DNA from: Thermodesulfobacteriota bacterium
GTDB taxonomy: Bacteria > Desulfobacterota > DSM-4660 > Desulfatiglandales > HGW-15
Direction: 5' to 3'
DNA length: 12,504 nt
NCBI GenBank assembly: GCA_025454125.1
Contig: JALOPA010000010.1
Location: 1-12,504 of the forward strand
Part shown: positions 5,701-12,091 of the stretch, piece by piece
Position numbering within the stretch: position 1 is the first letter of the stretch
How the letters are laid out: each line of letters opens with the position of its first letter
Notes under the pieces: model-generated
Seen by the model: the letters and a program-made list of their open reading frames with translations, nothing else
Database searches by the model: none
What the model was told of the DNA's origin: nothing
Made by a program: the position numbers and the translations under genes

Positions 5701-7488
5701 ATGAGCACCATCCGCCGCTTTGCAAAACTCCTCCCGGCCTTGACCCTATTGTTCTTTGTCGGCTGCACCACCACGGGTCCTTACGAAAAGGAAGACCGGG
5801 CCGCGGAAAAGAAGGCTCCTCCAAAGGTCGCCTTGCCTTCTGAAGCGAGGGAAACGACCTCAGCGGACAAAGGCACGAGGGAGGATTCGCGTATCTCCGA
5901 GGGCATGACCAACCAGGACCTGCTGGATTCCGCCCTGGAGTATGCCCAGGCTGCAAACGATTACTGGGAACGCGGAGACATAGACAATGCTCTGGAGGCG
6001 CTCGACACCGCGTACTTTCTCATCCTGAATGTCAAGACCAACGACGACGCCGATCTTCACCAGCAGAAGGAGGACCTGCGGTTCACCATTTCCAAGCGAA
6101 TCGTGGAGATCAACGCCTCCCGGTTTACGGTGGCTGCGGGAGATCGCAACTCCATTCCCTTGACCATGAATGACCATGTGCGCAGGGAAATCGAATCCTT
6201 CAAGGGACCGGAGAGGGATTTCTTCATGGCCGCTTATCGCCGCTCCGGCAAATACCGCCCTGCCATCATCAGGACCTTCAAGGAAGCCGGCATGCCCCTG
6301 GAACTCACTTGGCTGCCGCTCATCGAGAGCGGGTACAAGGTGAGAGCCCTTTCACGGGCCAGAGCTCTGGGGCTTTGGCAGTTCATCGCCTCCACTGGAT
6401 ACCGTTACGGATTGAAGCGGGATCAGTGGGTGGATGAACGGATGGACCCGGACAAATCAACCGTCGCCGCGATCGCCTACCTCAAGGAGCTCCACCAGAT
6501 GTTCGGGGATTGGACCACCGCCCTCGCCGGCTACAACTGCGGCGAATGGGCCGTGATGAACCGGATCAAGACACAGAAGGTCAACTACCTGGACAATTTC
6601 TGGGATCTCTACATCAAGCTGCCTCAGGAGACCGCGGCCTACGTCCCTCGCCTCCTGGCGGTTCTCCACATCGTCAGCGATCCGAAAGCCCACGGCATGA
6701 CTCTCCCTCCTCTGGACCCTGAAATTCAGACAGAAGAGGTCATGATCAACAAACAGGTGCAGATCAAAACCCTTGCAAGCGCCATTCAAGTCGACGAAGA
6801 CCTTCTGGGGGATTTGAACGCGGAACTGAGGTTGAACATGACCCCGGACAGCCCCTATCCCCTCAAGGTTCCTGAGGGCAAAGGACAGCTTCTGCTCGCC
6901 AAGGTGAACGAGATCCCGGCCTACTGTCCTCCGGCAGGCGTGGCCTCTGCCTCGGGATACATCCTCCACAAAGTGCGCAAGGGGGAAACCATTGCCAGCA
7001 TCAGCAGAAAATACAGAACCTCTCCCGAAGCGGTCCGGGATTACAACGACTTCAAGAAAAACGAGACACTGGTCGTAGGCTCGAAGATCAAGGTGCCGGC
7101 CAGAACCCGAACCGTCCAGGCCAAGGGGACCAAAGCGGCCGCGCCGGCCGTGGCCAAAGAGGAAAAGCCGGTGAAGTACGTAGTCAAGAAGGGGGACAAC
7201 CTCTGGCAGATCGCCAGCCAGCACAACACCACGGCCAAAGAGCTTCAAAGCCTCAATCGGCTCAAGGGACCTAGCCTTCACACGGGACAGGTGCTCCTCA
7301 TTCCTCCCGGCCAGGTGGCGTCTTGCGCGGTCACACCGACCAGGAACTATACGGTGAAGGGCGGCGAGACCCCTTTCATGATCGCCAAGAAACACGAGAT
7401 GGAGCTCGGCGACTTCCTGAAGATCAACAATCTCACTCCCCACAGCACGATCTTACCGGCCCAGACCGTTGTCGTAAAAGCGAACTGA
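5701..7488 (+). CDS. mltD: membrane-bound lytic murein transglycosylase D-like lipoprotein with three LysM domains
   Basis: This 595-residue enzyme cleaves the MurNAc-GlcNAc bond of peptidoglycan with 1,6-anhydro product formation, as known for the family. The start at 5701 (AAGAGG Shine-Dalgarno) gives a lipoprotein signal ending FFVGC with Cys22 lipidated; a TTG nine codons earlier is not needed. Residues about 70-115 look helical. The SLT domain follows, with catalytic Glu209 in WLPLIESGYK, then ALSRARALGLWQFI, and AGYNCGE near 280, typical of MltD. Three LysM repeats occupy about 420-466 (YILHKVRKGET), 492-536 (KYVVKKGDNLW) and 549-595 (NYTVKGGET), joined by Ala/Lys-rich linkers. They bind the glycan strand. 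The protein is complete and its layout matches E. coli MltD, with one more LysM than that protein usually shows. It is probably anchored to the periplasmic face of the outer membrane and transcribed alone. Confidence 0.92.
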   Translation: MSTIRRFAKLLPALTLLFFVGCTTTGPYEKEDRAAEKKAPPKVALPSEARETTSADKGTREDSRISEGMTNQDLLDSALEYAQAANDYWERGDIDNALEALDTAYFLILNVKTNDDADLHQQKEDLRFTISKRIVEINASRFTVAAGDRNSIPLTMNDHVRREIESFKGPERDFFMAAYRRSGKYRPAIIRTFKEAGMPLELTWLPLIESGYKVRALSRARALGLWQFIASTGYRYGLKRDQWVDERMDPDKSTVAAIAYLKELHQMFGDWTTALAGYNCGEWAVMNRIKTQKVNYLDNFWDLYIKLPQETAAYVPRLLAVLHIVSDPKAHGMTLPPLDPEIQTEEVMINKQVQIKTLASAIQVDEDLLGDLNAELRLNMTPDSPYPLKVPEGKGQLLLAKVNEIPAYCPPAGVASASGYILHKVRKGETIASISRKYRTSPEAVRDYNDFKKNETLVVGSKIKVPARTRTVQAKGTKAAAPAVAKEEKPVKYVVKKGDNLWQIASQHNTTAKELQSLNRLKGPSLHTGQVLLIPPGQVASCAVTPTRNYTVKGGETPFMIAKKHEMELGDFLKINNLTPHSTILPAQTVVVKAN

Positions 7489-7556
7489 CCGCTATCCGGA
7501 ACTCGAGGATTCCCGGATGGAGCTTGTCGCTGTTGCCTCTTGGCTTTCAGCTCAAA
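7489..7556. other. spacer after the mltD-like gene
   Basis: No gene is present. An inverted repeat TCCGG...CCGGA sits just after the stop, with a loop of about 12 bases and no T-run. It is only a weak terminator candidate. The NNNNTCG tract begins at 7557. Confidence 0.3.
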
Positions 7557-7633
7557 GGCTTCGGTCGGGGGGCGTCTTTCTTCGGCTGCCGGTCGTCAGC
7601 CGTCGGTGGTCCGTGGTCGTCTTTCGGCGGTCG
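7557..7633. repeat. heptamer-periodic tract, NNNNTCG type, about 11 units
   Basis: Cut into sevens from 7557 the sequence reads ggcTTCG, gtcgggg, ggcgTCt, ttcTTCG, gctgcCG, gtcgTCa, gccgTCG, gtggTCc, gtggTCG, tctTTCG, gcggTCG. Most units end in TCG or a one-base variant, while the first four positions vary. It fills the spacer between the convergent mltD-like and HAD genes and stops three bases before the HAD stop codon. It is unlike any coding or terminator signal I know. Confidence 0.6.
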
Positions 7634-7635
7634 TT

Positions 7636-8238
7636 TTATACAATCTGAAGGATTTCTTCCAGGCAGGTTACCGTGTAATCAGGCTCAGGGTCTTCCGGAG
7701 CCATCACCGACGGTCTCCCGTTGGTGAGAAGGACGGTGCAGGCGCCGGCCGCCTTGCCGGCCAAGACGTCAAAGCGAAAATCTCCCACCACCATCAGCTC
7801 TGAAGCGGCCAGCCCCATGCGCTCGCATGCCTTGTGAACGCCGTCCGGGTGGGGTTTCGGGAGCGAGTCGTCCCTTGTAATGACGGTTGAGAAATCGCGG
7901 AGCCTGACCGATTCGAAACTCTCCATGGCACGCGTTACGGACGGCAGGCTGTTGCGGGTGATGATTCCGAGAAGGACGCCTTTGTCCCTGAGCGTCAAAA
8001 GGCACTCCTCCGCGCCCACATTAGGAAGGGACTCTCCCGCCGCTTTTTCTTCCGCTGACTCCAGAATCTCCATCAAGGGCGGCTTCAGTTCCGCCGGCAC
8101 GGTCTCAAGGTACTCCAGGATCGGAATGTCCGGCGGGCAATTCAGCTCTCTCTTAATCGCGGGGAAATCGAGTGCGCCCGGAAGCGTCAGAGTCCCGTCA
8201 AAATCAAAAAGGACGCCCTTGATTCTCTTTCCGTCCAT
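7636..8238 (-). CDS. HAD-superfamily phosphatase (phosphoglycolate phosphatase-like)
   Basis: This 200-residue cytoplasmic hydrolase has all four HAD motifs. Motif I is FDFDGT with nucleophile Asp12 and acid/base Asp14. Motif II is Thr94 in GIITRNS. The motif III Lys is K128 in LPKPHPDG. The motif IV acidic pair is Asp153 and Asp157 in VVGDFRFDVLAGKAAG. The cap between motifs I and II is small and helical (about 20-85), as in phosphoglycolate phosphatase/beta-phosphoglucomutase relatives. The substrate is unknown. The start at 8238 overlaps the stop of the upstream Cys-rich gene (TGATG), so the two are translationally coupled. A longer frame to 8406 only reads through the neighbour in another frame. 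Confidence 0.88.
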   Translation of the reverse strand: MDGKRIKGVLFDFDGTLTLPGALDFPAIKRELNCPPDIPILEYLETVPAELKPPLMEILESAEEKAAGESLPNVGAEECLLTLRDKGVLLGIITRNSLPSVTRAMESFESVRLRDFSTVITRDDSLPKPHPDGVHKACERMGLAASELMVVGDFRFDVLAGKAAGACTVLLTNGRPSVMAPEDPEPDYTVTCLEEILQIV

Positions 8239-8447
8239 CAGACTTCCCCTCGGGCTTCTCTTTCCAGCCGCGCCTTCTTGTCGCTCCTCTTGCACAGCTC
8301 CCAGATGATGCACTGGGTGCGAAACTTGCAGTATCCGCAGGGGTCGGTGCATGCCTCGCAGTTGTCCAGGCATTCCTGGCAATAGCCGATTTCCATTTTC
8401 TGGCACTTGACATAGGCTTCCCGATCTTCGTGGAACCGGCAGTTCAT
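8238..8447 (-). CDS. small ten-cysteine protein coupled to a HAD phosphatase
   Basis: This 69-residue protein has cysteines at 3, 15, 23, 26, 30, 33, 37, 40, 46 and 52 and a histidine at 6. They are packed as pairs (CQECLDNCEACTDPCGYC). The opening CRFHEDREAYVKC-x7-CQEC is like the first part of a B-box zinc finger. It probably holds two or more zinc ions or, in an anaerobe, possibly an iron-sulfur cluster; this is inference. The C-terminal 17 residues are highly charged. There is no signal peptide. The start at 8447 has a modest AGAGGA purine run about 13-16 bases upstream. Its stop overlaps the HAD start, implying that the two products are made together and may act together. No function known to me. 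Confidence 0.75.
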   Translation of the reverse strand: MNCRFHEDREAYVKCQKMEIGYCQECLDNCEACTDPCGYCKFRTQCIIWELCKRSDKKARLEREARGEV

Positions 8448-8542
8448 CGCAGAGGGTCCTCTTTTGAAAGACGCAAGTTTTTCTTGAGTGACTCAGGGGT
8501 TTCTACTATGAAGAGAATTAACAGAAGTCGGATGAAAATGCA

Positions 8543-9247
8543 ATGAGTCGGTCCTCCCATAAGAGCCCCCTGATGGAGTCAAAGCTCCGAGAACTTGTCG
8601 ACCTGCCTCTCTCCGTCACCCTCACGGATAACACGAGAGCCATGATCACGGTGCGGTGGAGAAACGGGGCATGCTGGCTCCGGATTCACCAGATGTTTCT
8701 CGATGCGGCGGAGGAGGTGCTGCGGGCGCTTGCCGCGTTCATTCGGCGGCCAACCTGTCGACACAAGACTCTGTTGAAAGCCTTCATCAGGAGTCATGAA
8801 GAGAGGATCAGGCCTGCCCAAGCTCCTGTCAAACCGAGAAGCTTTCGACTCAATCCGGAGGGAAAGCATGTCGATTTGAAAGACTGTTTCGAAAGACTCA
8901 ACAAGGCCTATTTCGGCGGAAGGCTTGGTTGTGCCATTACCTGGGGCAACAGGAAAAGAGGGCATCGGCCCAGGACCATCCGCCTGGGGAGCTATTCGAC
9001 GGACAAAGGGATTATAAGGATTCACCCTGTGCTGGACAGCCCGGCGGTCCCCGAGTTTGTGATCGAAGACGTCCTATACCACGAAATGCTCCATCATGAG
9101 CTGGGAATGGTGCAGACAAACGGCCGGGTGCTCTCTCACCATCGGGTCTTCAAGGCCAAGGAAAAAGCCTTTCCCCACAGCGCCCGCGCCAGGGAGTGGA
9201 TCCAGAAGAACATTTCCTGGCTTCTGTCCCGCTCCAGGTCAGGTTGA
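8543..9247 (+). CDS. SprT-like zinc metallopeptidase with N-terminal extension
   Basis: This is a 234-residue protein. The C-terminal half is a SprT-like domain with the zincin motif HEMLH (His180, Glu181, His184) and a downstream histidine pair at about 199-200 (VLSHHRVFKAKEKAF) to complete the zinc site. It is preceded by CFERLNKAYFGGRL and ITWGNRKRG, typical of SprT/YgjP-like folds. The N-terminal 90 residues (PLSVTLTDNTRAMITVRWR..., LHIHQMFL-like strand, ALAAFIRR) form an extra domain that I have seen only with SprT-like proteins in Desulfobacterota and Myxococcota. Eukaryotic SprT relatives (Spartan) cleave DNA-protein crosslinks; for this branch the role is unknown. The Shine-Dalgarno is weak, and the second Met at 8573 is an alternative start. 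Confidence 0.83.
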   Translation: MSRSSHKSPLMESKLRELVDLPLSVTLTDNTRAMITVRWRNGACWLRIHQMFLDAAEEVLRALAAFIRRPTCRHKTLLKAFIRSHEERIRPAQAPVKPRSFRLNPEGKHVDLKDCFERLNKAYFGGRLGCAITWGNRKRGHRPRTIRLGSYSTDKGIIRIHPVLDSPAVPEFVIEDVLYHEMLHHELGMVQTNGRVLSHHRVFKAKEKAFPHSARAREWIQKNISWLLSRSRSG

Positions 9248-9272
9248 CATCACTCCAAGCATCCTATATTGT
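9244..9272 (+). promoter_or_regulatory. putative sigma-70 promoter of the methyltransferase-amrS operon
   Basis: A perfect TTGACA (9244-9249), overlapping the stop codon of the SprT-like gene, is followed after 17 bases by TATTGT (9267-9272). An overlapping TATATT at 9265-9270 would have a 15-base spacer. Transcription near 9279 would make a leader of about 90 bases containing the hairpin and heptamer tract below. Confidence 0.5.
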
Positions 9273-9316
9273 TGCTTCATTACGAGCTGGCCAGAGCCTC
9301 AGGCTTTTGTTTCCTG

Positions 9317-9331
9317 CCCGCCGAAGGCGGG
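9317..9331. other. compact GC hairpin CCCGCC-GAA-GGCGGG
   Basis: A perfect 6-base-pair GC stem has a 3-base loop. No T-run follows on either strand, so a rho-independent terminator is unlikely. It sits in the predicted leader of the methyltransferase gene, just before the heptamer tract. Confidence 0.5.
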
Positions 9332-9333
9332 TA

Positions 9334-9361
9334 AACTTCGGATTTCGGAATTCGAATTTGG
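9334..9361. repeat. heptamer-periodic tract, NNNTTCG type
   Basis: Units aacTTCG, gatTTCG, gaaTTCG, aattTgG run up to eight bases before the ATG at 9370. They share the TCG-every-seven pattern with the tracts at 7557-7633 and 11187-11260. No Shine-Dalgarno is seen between the tract and the start codon. Confidence 0.55.
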
Positions 9362-9369
9362 TTTGACCT

Positions 9370-10182
9370 ATGGGCCTTATCTTCGACGGCAAAGCCGCCA
9401 GGCTCTATGAGGCCTGGTACCACTCTCCGCAAGGTCGGGCGATGGAAACGCTGGTGACCGAATCCATTCCCGTGCTTCTCGAACCACAGCCCGGAGAGAG
9501 GATCCTGGATGTAGGCTGCGGAGAGGGCAATCACCTCTCTCTCTTCAACTCCTCGCTTTACAGCCTGGCCGGGCTCGATGCTTCCCCTTTCATGATCCGA
9601 AGAGCCAAGGAGAGACTCGGAAGCCGGGCGCTTCTGAAAGTAGGAAGAGCGGAGGATCTTCCTTTTGAAGACAACGAGTTCGACCTTGTTCTTCTCATCA
9701 ATACCCTCGAGTTTCTCGACGATCCTCTGGCTGCGTTGAAGGAAGCCGGCAGGGTGGCCAAGCGCAGCGTCTTCATCGGCGTCACCAACAGCTTTTCGTG
9801 GTACTTCTTCTGCACCAAAATGCAGCGGCTGCTGCGCAAGCCTTTTTTCGATCATTTCACCTTTTTCAATCTCTGGCAGCTCAAGTCCTACATCCGGGAA
9901 GCCTACGGATCCGTTCCCGTCCAGTGGCGGTGCTCCCACATCCACACCCCGTTCTTTGAAAAAATCGGAACCCTCGTCTCTGACCAGTGGCATGTGGAGC
10001 GCTGCCCTTTCGGCTCTTTCCTCGGCCTTTGCGTGCCTCTGCGCTACACCATGAGGACGCTCCAAGAGCCCCTGACCGTCGGTCTGGGAAAGGCTAAGCC
10101 CTCGGTGGTCGAGGGGATGACTCTGGGGAATGCCCATCGCAACAGGAGATCCTCCGGAAATGAAAGAAGCCTATCTGTATGA
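9370..10182 (+). CDS. class I SAM-dependent methyltransferase (Methyltransf_11-like)
   Basis: This 270-residue protein has motif I ILDVGCGEGNH (about 45-55), the acidic residue after strand 2 (Asp70 in AGLDASPFM), an AEDLPFEDNEFDLVLLINTLEFLDDP segment (motifs II-III) and a KEAGRVAK helix. These are all standard for UbiE/Methyltransf_11 enzymes. The C-terminal third is rich in aromatic residues (FFCTKMQRLL, FDHFTFFNLWQL, RWRCSH-like) and probably forms the substrate cap. No Shine-Dalgarno is evident upstream of 9370; the heptamer tract occupies that space. The 3' end overlaps the amrS start by 23 bases, so the two are translated from one message. The substrate is unknown. Confidence 0.85.
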   Translation: MGLIFDGKAARLYEAWYHSPQGRAMETLVTESIPVLLEPQPGERILDVGCGEGNHLSLFNSSLYSLAGLDASPFMIRRAKERLGSRALLKVGRAEDLPFEDNEFDLVLLINTLEFLDDPLAALKEAGRVAKRSVFIGVTNSFSWYFFCTKMQRLLRKPFFDHFTFFNLWQLKSYIREAYGSVPVQWRCSHIHTPFFEKIGTLVSDQWHVERCPFGSFLGLCVPLRYTMRTLQEPLTVGLGKAKPSVVEGMTLGNAHRNRRSSGNERSLSV

Positions 10183-11170
10183 AAAGCTGGAGGACCGAAA
10201 GGTCCAATGTTCCCTGTGCAACCACAGGTGTCTGATCAAAGACGGGTTAAAGGGAATCTGCGGGGTTCGGGAAAACCGGGGCGGCACGCTTTTCAGCCTC
10301 GTGTACGGTCAGGTCATCGCACGCCACGTGGACCCCATTGAAAAGAAACCCCTTTTTCATTTTTTGCCCGGCACCACATCCTATTCCATCGCCACGGCCG
10401 GGTGCAATCTCAAGTGCCTCTTCTGCCAGAACGCGGACATCTCCCAAATGCCCAACGACCGAAAAGAGATTTGGGGCGAAGACATGGCCCCGGAGATCGT
10501 CCTGGAGGAGGCCCTCAGAAGCCGGTCCGCCACCATCTCCTACACCTACACGGAGCCGACCATCTTCTTCGAGTTTGCCCTGGACATCGCCCGGCCGGCT
10601 TCCGCTCGGGGGCTCAGAAACATCTTTGTGTCCAACGGGTACATGACGGAGGAGTGCCTCAAGGAGATCTCTTCCGACCTGCATGGAGCCAATGTCGATC
10701 TCAAGGGGTTTTCCGACAAGTATTACCGAGAGGTGTGTGGCGCAAAGCTCGAGCCTGTGCTCAAGACCCTTCAGCTCATGAGGAAGATGAACGTTTGGGT
10801 GGAAGTGACCACTCTGCTCGTGCCCGGACTCAATGATTCCAGGGAAGAGCTTCAGCAGCTCGCGAAGTTCCTGGCGGACCTCGATCCGGACATCCCCTGG
10901 CACATCAGCCGGTTTCACCCCACCTACCGGCTCACGAACATCCGGCCCACGCCCCCGGAAAGCATCCGGAGGGCAAAGGACATCGGGTACGAGGCAGGGC
11001 TCAAGTACGTCTACACCGGTAACCTTCCCGGGGATGACGGGGAGAAGACCTACTGCCACCAGTGCAAGGAGCTCCTCATTGACCGGTACGGGTTCTTGGT
11101 GAGGAAAAACGTGATCTCCGGCGGCCGCTGCCCCAAGTGCAGCGCCGAAATCCCCGGCGTCTGGAAGTAG
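10160..11170 (+). CDS. amrS: AmmeMemoRadiSam system radical SAM enzyme
   Basis: This 336-residue radical SAM protein is of the PflA-like COG1180 type. The cluster motif is CNLKCLFC (Cys82, 86, 89; CxxxCxxC), which binds the [4Fe-4S] cluster that cleaves SAM. An N-terminal Cys set (CSLCNHRC...GICGVREN, about 14-36) and a C-terminal Cys set (CHQCKELL... CPKC) flank the barrel, as is normal for this subfamily. Family features include HVDPIEKKPLFHFLPG, SYTYTEPTIFFEF, NVDLKGF and WHISRFHPTYRL. The start at 10160 (MKEAYLYEKLED) matches relatives. An AGGAG lies 11 bases upstream, and the earlier ATG at 10130 is less likely. The family is named for its co-occurrence with AMMECR1 and Memo domains, neither of which is in this window; its reaction is not established to my knowledge. 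Confidence 0.9.
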   Translation: MKEAYLYEKLEDRKVQCSLCNHRCLIKDGLKGICGVRENRGGTLFSLVYGQVIARHVDPIEKKPLFHFLPGTTSYSIATAGCNLKCLFCQNADISQMPNDRKEIWGEDMAPEIVLEEALRSRSATISYTYTEPTIFFEFALDIARPASARGLRNIFVSNGYMTEECLKEISSDLHGANVDLKGFSDKYYREVCGAKLEPVLKTLQLMRKMNVWVEVTTLLVPGLNDSREELQQLAKFLADLDPDIPWHISRFHPTYRLTNIRPTPPESIRRAKDIGYEAGLKYVYTGNLPGDDGEKTYCHQCKELLIDRYGFLVRKNVISGGRCPKCSAEIPGVWK

Positions 11171-11186
11171 CCATACCGCACCCAGT

Positions 11187-11260
11187 GAGGAGTGACAAGT
11201 AACGAGTTACGAGACCAAAACATCTGCTTGTCACTCGTGACTCGTCACTCGTTACTTCTC
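11187..11260. repeat. 27-base-pair imperfect hairpin built from opposed NNNNTCG heptamers
   Basis: Arms 11187-11213 and 11234-11260 pair over 27 positions, with 22 Watson-Crick pairs and five transition differences; the loop is 20 bases. The right arm reads tcacTCG, tgacTCG, tcacTCG, ttacTtc from 11231. The left arm is the same heptamer pattern on the other strand (CGAGTTA, CGAGACC, CAAGTAA). It lies between convergent amrS and truA and could act as a bidirectional transcript end, although there is no T-run. Confidence 0.65.
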
Positions 11261-11272
11261 TTAAGCAGCCTG

Positions 11273-12019
11273 TCAGTAGCGGACCATGGTCAAGAAGAGC
11301 CCATGCGGCGGGGCTTTGACTCCCGCCCTTTTCCTGTCTTTTGCTTCCAGGATTTTCATCAACTGGTCAGCCCCGATCCTCCCTGTTCCCACTTCCACCA
11401 CGGTGCCCACGATGTTTCGCACCATGTGCCTGAGAAACCCGTCCGCCTCGAAAAGAAACCGAAGCATCCCTCCCTCAGACGGCTCCTGAAGCTCCGCCCG
11501 GATCATTTCCCTCACGGGATTGAGATTGTCGCTGCGCGCGGATTTGAAGGAAGAAAAGTCATGGCGGCCTGTGAGCAGGGAAAGGCACGCCTCCATGCGA
11601 GCCAGGTCCAGCTTTCGAGGGATGTGCCAGGCGTAAAGACGCAGAAAGAGATCCGGCTGCTCCCGGTTGAGAATCCGGTACTCATAGGTCTTGCTCTTTA
11701 CGCTGTACCTGGCATGGAAGTCGAGAGGCGCCTGCTCTGCCTGCCGGACATAGATGTCTTCCGGAAGCAGGCTGTTGAGTCCCTTCCGGATCGACTCTGG
11801 ATCCATGTCTGAGTGGGTCAGGAAGTGACAGACCTGGTGGAGCGCATGCACCCCCGTGTCGGTCCTCCCCGAGGCGATGACCGTGACCTGCTCCCGGGTG
11901 AGAACCTGGATCTTCTCTTCCACCACAGCCTGAATGGTGAGCCCGTTCTTCTGCCACTGCCAGCCGCGGTACTGGGTGCCGTCATAGGCCAGGACCATTT
12001 TGATATTTCTTCTGTCCAC
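11273..12019 (-). CDS. truA: tRNA pseudouridine(38-40) synthase TruA
   Basis: This 248-residue enzyme converts U38, U39 and U40 in the anticodon arm of tRNAs to pseudouridine. The catalytic Asp54 lies in ASGRTDTGVHA. Other family motifs are AYDGTQYRGWQWQ (11-23), FHARYSVKSKTYEYRI (about 101-116), and FLRHMVRNIVGTVVEVGTG near 195-215. A GTG start at 12019 is chosen because AGGG precedes it by 7 bases and relatives begin with a few charged residues before the first strand. The ATG seven codons later is an alternative. The gene follows rpsI, but a strong hairpin terminator lies between them. Confidence 0.95.
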   Translation of the reverse strand: MDRRNIKMVLAYDGTQYRGWQWQKNGLTIQAVVEEKIQVLTREQVTVIASGRTDTGVHALHQVCHFLTHSDMDPESIRKGLNSLLPEDIYVRQAEQAPLDFHARYSVKSKTYEYRILNREQPDLFLRLYAWHIPRKLDLARMEACLSLLTGRHDFSSFKSARSDNLNPVREMIRAELQEPSEGGMLRFLFEADGFLRHMVRNIVGTVVEVGTGRIGADQLMKILEAKDRKRAGVKAPPHGLFLTMVRY

Positions 12020-12038
12020 CCTTTTTCCCTGAAAACAG

Positions 12039-12068
12039 AAAAGGGAAGCCTGTGGCGGCTTCCCTTTT
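12039..12068 (-). terminator. hairpin terminator after rpsI
   Basis: A perfect 12-base-pair stem has arms at 12039-12050 and 12057-12068 (AAAAGGGAAGCC and its complement) and a 6-base loop. On the minus strand the stem ends in CCCTTTT followed by CTGTTTTC, a rho-independent-type terminator for the ribosomal operon. The A-rich start of the stem makes it plausibly bidirectional. TruA starts only 20 bases beyond it. Confidence 0.8.
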
Positions 12069-12091
12069 CTTTGAATGTCTCCGGTAAACTC

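Noticed and set aside
6457..7443. Long open frame on the minus strand within the mltD-like gene (328 codons)
   Set aside because: It is antisense to a gene with clear catalytic and LysM motifs. Its translation is biased in the way expected of a complementary GC-rich frame, and it has no recognisable domain.
8485..8495. Perfect palindrome TGAGTGACTCA in the divergent spacer
   Set aside because: It is a single 11-base palindrome that can arise by chance. There is no second copy nearby and no convincing promoter next to it to make it an operator.
8532..8546. Four-codon upstream frame overlapping the SprT-like start
   Set aside because: It is too short to judge and has no ribosome-binding site. 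Overlaps of this kind arise easily by chance.
9280..10137. Minus-strand frame opposite the second methyltransferase (285 codons)
   Set aside because: It is antisense to a clear methyltransferase. The product is low-complexity and unlike any family.
10247..11059. Long minus-strand frame opposite amrS (270 codons)
   Set aside because: It is a shadow of a well-recognised radical SAM gene, with no domain or ribosome-binding site of its own.
11187..11260. CRISPR array or IS end
   Set aside because: The repeat unit is seven bases with no spacers, and there are no cas genes or transposase. The inverted arms are made of the heptamer repeat itself rather than insertion-sequence ends.
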